Shown: positions 12,401 through 21,400 of the stretch, one piece after another
Layout of the letters: the number at the start of each line of letters is the position of its first letter
Position numbering within the stretch: position 1 is the stretch's first letter
Source: Seriola aureovittata
Lineage: Eukaryota > Chordata > Actinopteri > Carangiformes > Carangidae
NCBI RefSeq assembly: GCF_021018895.1
Contig: NC_079382.1
Location: 15,667,501 to 15,731,500 of the forward strand
Direction: 5' to 3'
DNA: 64,000 nucleotides
Translations under genes and position numbers: made by a program
The notes under the pieces: model-generated
Told to the model about the DNA's origin: nothing
Database searches by the model: none
The model's input: the letters and a program-made list of their open reading frames with translations, nothing else

Positions 12401-15400
12401 CTACCAAAGCAGAAACACACACACGCACATGTGACCACACACACACACACACACACAACACTCACCCACACGTGCCTGATTACTCAGAGTTATTAGCCCA
12501 TTTTCCATAGAGACAGTTACTTATGTTCCACAAACCAACAACGTTGTAAAAACACAAGACTCATCTGTTTGGGTTGTTTTTACATTTCTAAAAAAAACCT
12601 AAGATGAAGAAACTCAACTGCCAGACTGTGACAAAAAAAAAAAAGTCTGTATTTTTCTCTGTAGTCACAGTTTTATTTCTACTAAGAACTGCCTACTGGC
12701 AACAATGTCCCAACTCAGGATAACTGTGGGCGACACAGTTGAATAGCTTCATTCTGAGGGCTGAAACATGCTGAATGTTATCACACAAAGAGGAGGACGG
12801 GAGCTGATGTAATCCAAACTAAGCCGATTGAGATTTGAGCTATTATTTTCTTTTAAAACCACATTGAAGTTCACATTACAACAGTGAAACAAGAGTATTG
12901 CATTACCCATGCGGACACTGTGGCTGTTGTGTTTCCTCAGCCAGTTCCTCCAGCCAGTTCTTCCCCTCTGCAGGAAAACAGGAGTGTTGTCAGTGAAAAA
13001 AGGTACATTAATAATACGATTCTCAGAGATGATATGACTTTTAGACACAATAATGACGTCAGCAAACACCAAAAATCAAAGGAACCAGCATTATTTTGGA
13101 GCATAAAGTGTTAGAAATGCGCTTAGAAACACTTCAGGTGAAAGCGGTGGCGTGTAGTGATGAACCAGTTAAAAATTATCACGGGAATCTGCAGCTCCCC
13201 TCGGCTTTGTTGGAGCTTTGCAGTCAGTTTCAGCTCATTGTTTAGCTGTCATCCCAGAACACACCTGCTCTCGTGGTTTTGTATTTGCCCGCAAGACGGC
13301 AGCTGTTTCACGGGAAAAAGCCCAAAAGTCACACACAGTGTACACGACCTACTCAGCACCAAACAGCAGACAGACGCTGCTTCATCAGGACTGTGTGTGT
13401 GTGGTTGGATAAGGTTTCAATTCTGGCAACATAACCAGGCAACTCCACAGCTGTGACACACGTTTTGATTTAAATATTGCTCTGCTTTCATTGAGAGTGC
13501 GTGCAAAAAAACAAAATATATATGACATCGCCTTTTATCAAACAGAGAAAAATCAAGGACCACCTAACACTGGTCTACCTGTGGCAGAAAATCACATGTT
13601 GGGACCCCAAGGTAAAAAGGTTGTCAGGGCATTTACTGTCAAAATAAATGGGATTGTTAAGTGACCTGACTGCCATAAAACAGGATGTGAAAGTGCAGAA
13701 ATGTGCAGCAAGGCGTCATCCACATATTCACAGGATGACAAAAGACAGAAGGAGGCTGAAAGTTTCTGGTGTTTCCTGGCCAGTGAGCACAACTCTGTGA
13801 ACCTCATGTCATGGGTATTTTGCATAAAGGCACAAATGGATAACAGCACAGAAAGATTCCATGAACAAATAAAAAAACACTCAACCATCAAATTCTTACA
13901 CCAGATTTTGTGCTGGACAGCATGTGTCCACACACAATAGAAAACATCTGGAGTTTGTTCTCATGGAAACAAAGAAGAGAAAAAAACAAAGGGTTTTTCT
14001 CAAAGAGGTTCTATCATTTAACTTGTGACCACCTCATATTTACATGTTAAGGCCATACATGGACTCTAAACAAGGAACATCACTCCCCCAGACTCATTTC
14101 ATTTGCTAAATCTGAGACAATGAAAGTGAAATAAAGAGGACAACAGTATCCCACACAACATGTGCAGATTTTTAAAACCTTAATTGAGGTTTTGGTCAAA
14201 TGGGGTCAATGCAATAAACTAACATTTGTTACAGTGAACAGCAAAACAGTTGCACTATTCACACATACTGCAGACACAGAGGATTGCTTTTCTAACTGGC
14301 AGATCTCAGTCCACCACCTCCTGAGGAAAAATATCTATTTATAATAATATTTAGCAGCTAAATGCTCCACTTTGTTCACAAGCTTCACCAATTTTGGCGC
14401 ACTGACGCATAATCTTGCTGGCCGTCAGCCAACACTGACGAATAACAGCCAGAATCAGCCCATATGTGGAAGCAGCGTTCGACAATCGTGGTGTGTGCGT
14501 GGGTCAGACTGCCTGACATATAGGTGTATGTTGGGCCAAAAGAAACACAGATATGTGGCCAGAATAATTTTGCTATCTGGGTTGGTGCTGGGTAAATAGT
14601 GTACAGTAGGTTCATCTGAGCTTTTCCACTGAAACCCGCCGCCGCCTGCTGCTGCTGGAAATGACGGTGATGAGAGCGGAGAGAGTGAAATGAAACAGTA
14701 AAGCTGCAGGGCTGAAAGAACAAAATTAGTTAAAAGACACTATAACACCTTGTAGAGCTGAAGATTGCACAGTCGGGTGATAACTCTCTGTAGGTTCATC
14801 ACTACCACTGACCACACTCCATATTGTCTATTGCTGCTCTTGGAGGATTTTGAGCAAACTTCGTCTTGCGCAAGGACTTTCCCACGGACAAGGTAACTCC
14901 GAACACGAAGTTTTGGGCCACCTCTTTCGCCTTTCAAGCTACTGCCGTCCCAACACATCTGTCAAGTCTGCTGCCGGCTGGACACATGACAGAGGGAGTC
15001 TTAGCATGTTGGTGAGAAAGCCCCTCCTCACTGCCTCTCGAGGCCAGGCAGCTGCGGTTTGGACCGAACACGGGGATGCTCCGTCTCAGGAGACAAGTTG
15101 CTGTGGTCTGTAATCCACGGGAAAACCCGCTCTCAGCATTTTACTCTACACGCTGTCAGCCTCTAGGAAGAAGTCGAGCCCTTGGGTTATTTTTATTTCT
15201 TTTTATCTGTTTCCAAAGACCTCACCAACAAAGCAGCATTATGAAAGATGTAGAAGTTCTGCCAGAGCTGCATAGATGTGAATAATGCCAAGACTGGGTG
15301 AGTGAAAAACTCAAAATTTATTCTTCCCATATGGCTTTCATGTTAGCTGGGGAGGGAATATAAGTTAAAGGGGAAATGCCACAGCAGAGAGAGAGAGAGA

Positions 15401-18400
15401 GCGAGAGAGAGAGAGCACCCCACCCAGGCTGAGGACAGCTGCCCACACTCACCACGGCTGCCACCGAAATGGAAGAGGGGTGTTTTGGCATGGCGGTTTG
15501 CAACAAAGCGCACACTGACGCCACTGCCCACGTCTAACCAGAGGGAATCTATAGCTGCATGAAATATGCCAACCCCGGGTGAACATTCCTGTCTCGCTCG
15601 AATGTGTGTTTATGACATGTTCTGCAAGCGTGGGCAAAGAAAAGGACGTATCGCACCACCCTGAGAGAAACATATCCTCTGAACAAATCGTATGCAGTCT
15701 CAGAAATTAACATACACCTCTCTGTCTCACTTTCACTCTCACTTCTTTCTCTAGAAGCTGCTCGGTAACTTGAGTCTCCTTCACCGCTACTCTGAACGCT
15801 CCCACTTTAGAGTTTCTGAAGAGGCTGCAATGGGACGTTAGCAGGCTCTACATTAGCTACTCGTAGACTTCCTGGGAGTCCAAACAGCAGGTTTTGTAGC
15901 CACACAGTAGCAGTTTGCAGGCGTGTTTGTTCCTCGGCCCACTGGCGATGTGCAGTGTGTATTTTCACCAGCCTTTACTGAATAAGTGCTTTAAAATGTA
16001 ATCTGAGATGGTTATTTCTGTCCGTCCCTCGCTGCTGCAGCCAAGGTATCTTGATTCTCTGTCAACAGTATGTTCAGGAGTGAAATCAATGCCTCACGAA
16101 AACTAAAATCAGAGAAACAGTAAGTGGTGTCTTTTACATTTATACAGTACGTTGAGCGAAACGATGTGCAGCTGGCTATTTTGACATCTGTGTACGGACT
16201 GTTGCATCACAATTTCTCTTTCCTTCACATATCATATACAGGCACTACACAGATTTTTCAACTTAAACCTAAAAACTTTTTCTTCCTGGAACTGAATATA
16301 ATATATTGAATATAGAGCTGAGGGAAAATTTAAAATACTACTTTACAGATTTTAGAATATGGACATAATACTCAAGTTGACATGTATTGGGGGGTATTTT
16401 ATGCTTTAAAAGGTACCCTGTGGACAGTAGTAGCGCAATAATGGAGCAGTGTTTTTAAGAGTGGGTCACCAAGTATCTTGAGCATGTCAACAAGGACGCA
16501 TATGCAAGCCGGTGACAGATGATGCACAGTCCTGCTGATAGTTTCACACTGTCCCACAGAGCAGCTGACAGACAAACAGCGATGTAAACATGACTCTGTT
16601 TGTACCTTTAATTAGTTAGTTAATAGTAGAGAGGTGACATGAAACAAGAGGGTGGAGAAAGGCCTCCAGCCGGGCCTGTCTGGATTACATGGTCAGCGTC
16701 TACATCCCCAGAACAGCGGGACGCTTTAATACTGTTGTCAAGGTGTCAAAACATGCAGAAACACACTGTGTAGTTAAATTAAGACAGAAAGAAATAATGA
16801 ACTGTATCTATGTAGGTTCAATAACAGATGCCCACCTGTCCCATCACTGCGGTTTCTCACAGATAACACCACAGCCAGGATGACCCCCAGCAGGCACAGC
16901 GGCAGAACCTAAAGTCCAGAGACCAAATGTCAGGATATGTTTGTTTTTTCGTAAAAAGTTACTGAACATAAATCACACACAACAAACACGACTTAAGATG
17001 TTGAGACTAATGCTCCAAATGACGACCGAAAGTGAACAGAAAAGAATGAAATCTCAACATGTTGATATAGTGGGGAAAATGTCTTTTAATTTGAAGCTTA
17101 ATTTACTGGCTCTCCAGACATATTTCAGTGTCAGCTACACGCCTTTGTGACCATAATATAAACTTACTGCTACAGACTTCTGGCTCCTTGAGAGAAGACG
17201 TAAATCAGGACATTCGGCAGAACTATAAGTTTCTTTAATCATACAAACAGAATGCGTGCTGCAACTACACAGAGAAAGACTCTTTTTCTTCCATGCTAGC
17301 AGCTTTGGCTCTATGGGTGGTAATGTTGGTTGGTAGGTCCAGACTGAACATCCGTGCTCCCCAGAGGTTAAATCCGAATAACTTTGATGATCCCCTGTCT
17401 TTTCCCCTGGCAACACCATGAGGTTGATAAGATTGTTTTTTTAGCGAAGTGTCTTGACAACTATTGGATGGACTGCCGTGAAATTTGGTAAAGATATCAC
17501 TGGTGCCAACAGCAGCAGGTCAATGTTTTCACTAATCTACTAACGTATTTCAACAGTTACTGGATGGATTGAATCAAAATGCTGAACAGACATTCATGAT
17601 CCTGAGAGAATGAACTGTAATGATTTCGGTGATCCCTGACTGCCACCACGAGGTTGGCACTTTGCCATGAAAGACATTCATGTTCCCCTCAGGATGAATT
17701 GCAGTAACTCATAATTTTTCTTTAATACTTTGGTTTATGACCAAAATACCTGAAAAACTAATGACAGCCCCATCAGCATTCAGCTCAAAGCACTGCTGTG
17801 CCTAAGTTAAAGCCTCACAGAGCTACTACCCTGGCTGAACACTCTCAGTCTTGTCATTTTGTTTATTCATCCAGCCTTTGATCTACTCATTCATTCTTAT
17901 TTTTTTTGGTGAGACTTTAATCTTTATTGAAGATAGGATCAAGGTCTTGCAGTGCTGAGCAACGGGGGCCTGTTATTCATACTTTAAACCTGACTCTAAT
18001 CATTTCCACCTTCCCTCATATACCATCACCAACTGTCCAAATGTTGATCTTGGCCCTCTGAAATTGAAAAGTAAAGCGAGGAGGGAGGCCTAGTTTCTCA
18101 TTTATCTGCTGCTCCTATCTATGATATCATATCGAATGATGAGGGTGAAGGGTTTGTAATTAGACGGGCGTTTTCAAGGAAATCTGAATAGGGCTGGACG
18201 ATGTGGCCAAAAATGTCATCACAATAAAAATGTTTATATAAGTCGATATCCATAATTATCAGGATAAATGTCAAATCATTGCTTCTTTCAAGTTTAAAGG
18301 CAGATTTTGTTGAAAAAACTGACTGTGGTTATAAACTTTTTTTGTTAAGAACATGACAAACTCTGGCCAGAACATGTTGCAAATCTGAGGTAGGACATTC

Positions 18401-21400
18401 ACAAAAATTATAATGATAAAATCTAATCTAAGTAATCTAAAATCTAACTTGAGCAATGCATATCTCCATTCCTACGACGTGATTGGCTGTTTGTGATTTC
18501 ATTTCTGTGCATGCTATCCAAGCATGGAAATGAATCACATCGAACATTTATTGACCACTTACCGAGGGAAATTATATCGGGATAATTCTCGTTATCGTTT
18601 TTTATCATCCAGCCTTAAATCTAAATCAGTGTATTCAGAGATGAGTAGTCTAATCATGGCTGCTTATTTTGAAGCCCCCACTACACCCGCACCAGGCCTG
18701 CAGTGGTTATCATGGCTGTTTAATTATAATGGCGTTTGAGAGCTGGTTTGAAACCTTGATTTAAAGTGTGCTCCCTGTTTTAAACATTCGGTAGTCCTCA
18801 AAAATTCAGTGGTTTACAAAGGTTTTGGCTTGTAACACCTCACCTTTGTCACAGTTTATATAAGATAGATTCTATTTATCCTTTAAACCATATTGTGACG
18901 CCTCATCTGGTGACCACTTGTCACCAGACTCACCACATGACACTGAGATTCACCACTGAAAGCAATTATTTAAGAGCGAGCCTAAAAAAATAAAAAAATA
19001 AAAGCATTAACTTGCTCTGCATTGTTTTCTTCTTTGTTTTTAGCCTCCTGCTTTTGGGAGAACCCCGTTTCCTCACACAGGTCATAAGATATTAATCTTA
19101 TCCAACTGTTAGCAAGTCACAGGAACCACTAAAGTTTCATCTTATTTATCTTTTCTGTCGTTATCTTATCTTCCTGCCAGTAATGAAATACAGCAGTTTT
19201 CAAAAAAGTGGGAAAATACTTTTTTTTTTTAATGATTTGAATGAATTCTATTTGACAGATTTATAATAAATCTGAATAATAAACATAAATCTAACAAAAA
19301 CTTATTTAGAGGAAGCTTTTTAACATCCTAAGACCCGAACTCTTGCATGGCGTGCATTTTTAATTTCTCTTTGATCTTTATTCTGATTGGGACCTGAGAA
19401 AAATTATGTCCACATATGAGGACATTAGTTTTAAATTTCGATTACTGAGTGGCAGTATAATATCCTCATATGTGGTCACCAGGCCCTTGCTGAGAAAAAG
19501 TTAGTGTTGTGGTCTAGAGAACCCAAAATGTGAGGTCCACATATGTGGACGCCAGGTCCTAGGAGGTTAAACATGTTGATATACACAGGGGGAAAATGAA
19601 GACGTGGGTGTTTTGAGACAAATAAGATGCTCTGACTCAGCAGTAGTTTAGATAATTTCCATGCTGTAGTCAATCATGCCCTCTAATTATTCCCTACTAG
19701 AAAGCTGTAGCACTGTGCAGTTAAGTTTCAAAAGCACTGGGAAATGTGGGCATCATCCGCCATAAGTCATCCATTTAGTGTGATTCACATACGCAACACT
19801 TGGAATTCCTAGACGGGTATGAAAATATGCTGCTGTGTGTGCACGGCCTCCGCGTATGTGCACTTATTTTCTCCAGCTATAGGTGAAGAGAGAGAGAGAG
19901 AGAGGGAGGGAGAGAGACCTGGCTTCTTGGGAAAAGCCTTTAGACGTGGTCTTTGTGGGCTGTGAAAGTAAACAGTCTGTCTGGTGGAAACCTACTCGTC
20001 TGACTCCGAAAACACACTCTATTACTATTGTCTACATAGTAAAGATCTGATTAGACCGCTGGGAGTCAGACCGGGCAGCACAAGCTGAGGACACGAGCAT
20101 AAAAATGTCTTCTTACAGTGACTAATAATATGAAAAATGTGAGTTAAAAATAAACCCTGCTTTTCGTCTTTAGAGAACACAGCGGTATTACAAATACCAA
20201 TATTACAACTACTAGGAAATGTATGGTGGCTGCTACATGACAGGACAGAGCAGATCGTCGTCTAGACTTTGCCACATGTGCATCTAATCAGTGCCAAGCA
20301 GACAGCAGCTGAAAATGCGAAGTCCTGCGGTTTTAACTGGCGTTTGCAAGTAAATAGTTTAAAAAGGTGTGTATACTGCGAGATGATTTTGCCATCTGCA
20401 CAATTTACATTTCAGTGATGAGGCAGATTCCACAAACTCTTAACTCATAACTTGCCATTTGACTTAAATACAATTAGTTTTACGGTAACAAACTTTTTTT
20501 TTCTGACAAATCCCTGGCCAAAGCTACATAAAAGCATTATTTCAAACATATAATCAAATTTTTCCTTGCAATTCTTTCAATTATGGTTTTTGTCAGCTTT
20601 TTGTAAATCCCCAAATGTATCGCAGATTTAGCTGCCATCCGTCCATGTGTGGTTGTTCTCAAACACTAAGAACTGTGAACAATAAAAAGCTGCGGTTCTT
20701 TTCTGAGACTTGCTCTCCGTGACAACAATACAATTTTTCGGGATACAAAGGGGCTAATAATTCAAATGTCCAAATACAATCTCATCCCGGTCATAAAATA
20801 GCTAGAAGTAGTAAATCAAAAGATAACTGGGCTTGTTTTTTGGCCTTAAAGTGGCACAAAATACTGACGTTCAGCAAATTTCAGTCCATAAGCAGCTGTA
20901 TTTACCTCAAAAACCCCTCTAACTACAAGATAAACAAGAGAAGTCTCAGAAAAGAGGATAAGCCTGCTATATGATATGCCCTCAACTCCACAAATAACCT
21001 CACACTGCTCTTCTTATGTATCATGCGAACTGATTCTCTGACCACAGGAATGTGCTGTGGCTAAAGATGTCAAATCAAAACAGTTGAATGACAGAAAATT
21101 TTTCTGAAACTATTATTCAAGCAAAAAGTGACAAACATTTCATGGTTCTAGGTTCTCAAATGTCACAATTCATTGCTTCTCGTGCTTGTTCATTAGAGCA
21201 AATTGAATATTTTGAGGTTTTGGTCACACAAAACAAGCTATTTGAAGATGGGTTAATGCAATCACCATATTTCATTGTAGTCTTACAGGTCAAGTCTGTG
21301 CTTTATATCAACAACTGTAGATCATCTCCACCTGTAGGTGACACTTCTGGCCTCTGTGACTTTGCAGTGGAGTGAAAACATGTAGTTTCCACTCTCACAC

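Noticed and set aside
13300..13420. Minus-strand CCLVLSRSC with somatomedin-B-like spacing
   Set aside because: No other Cys of the domain is present in frame, and no acidic residue follows CC. Chance match.
15343..15531. Open frame [20 protein letters not shown], vaguely Kunitz-like
   Set aside because: Has none of the conserved cysteines of a Kunitz domain; overlaps other frames and a GA repeat.
15855..15960. Minus-strand frame with CCLDSQEV, resembling somatomedin-B CCLDYQET
   Set aside because: The final Cys is Tyr, a stop follows two codons later, Cys spacing upstream is shifted by one, and no acceptor or donor fits. The surrounding sequence looks like an interspersed repeat. Kept as a decoy or possible relic, not an exon.
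16440..16610. Minus-strand frame with several Cys next to a gtacc donor-like site
   Set aside because: Cys pattern does not fit somatomedin-B, no supporting acceptor phase, no homology.
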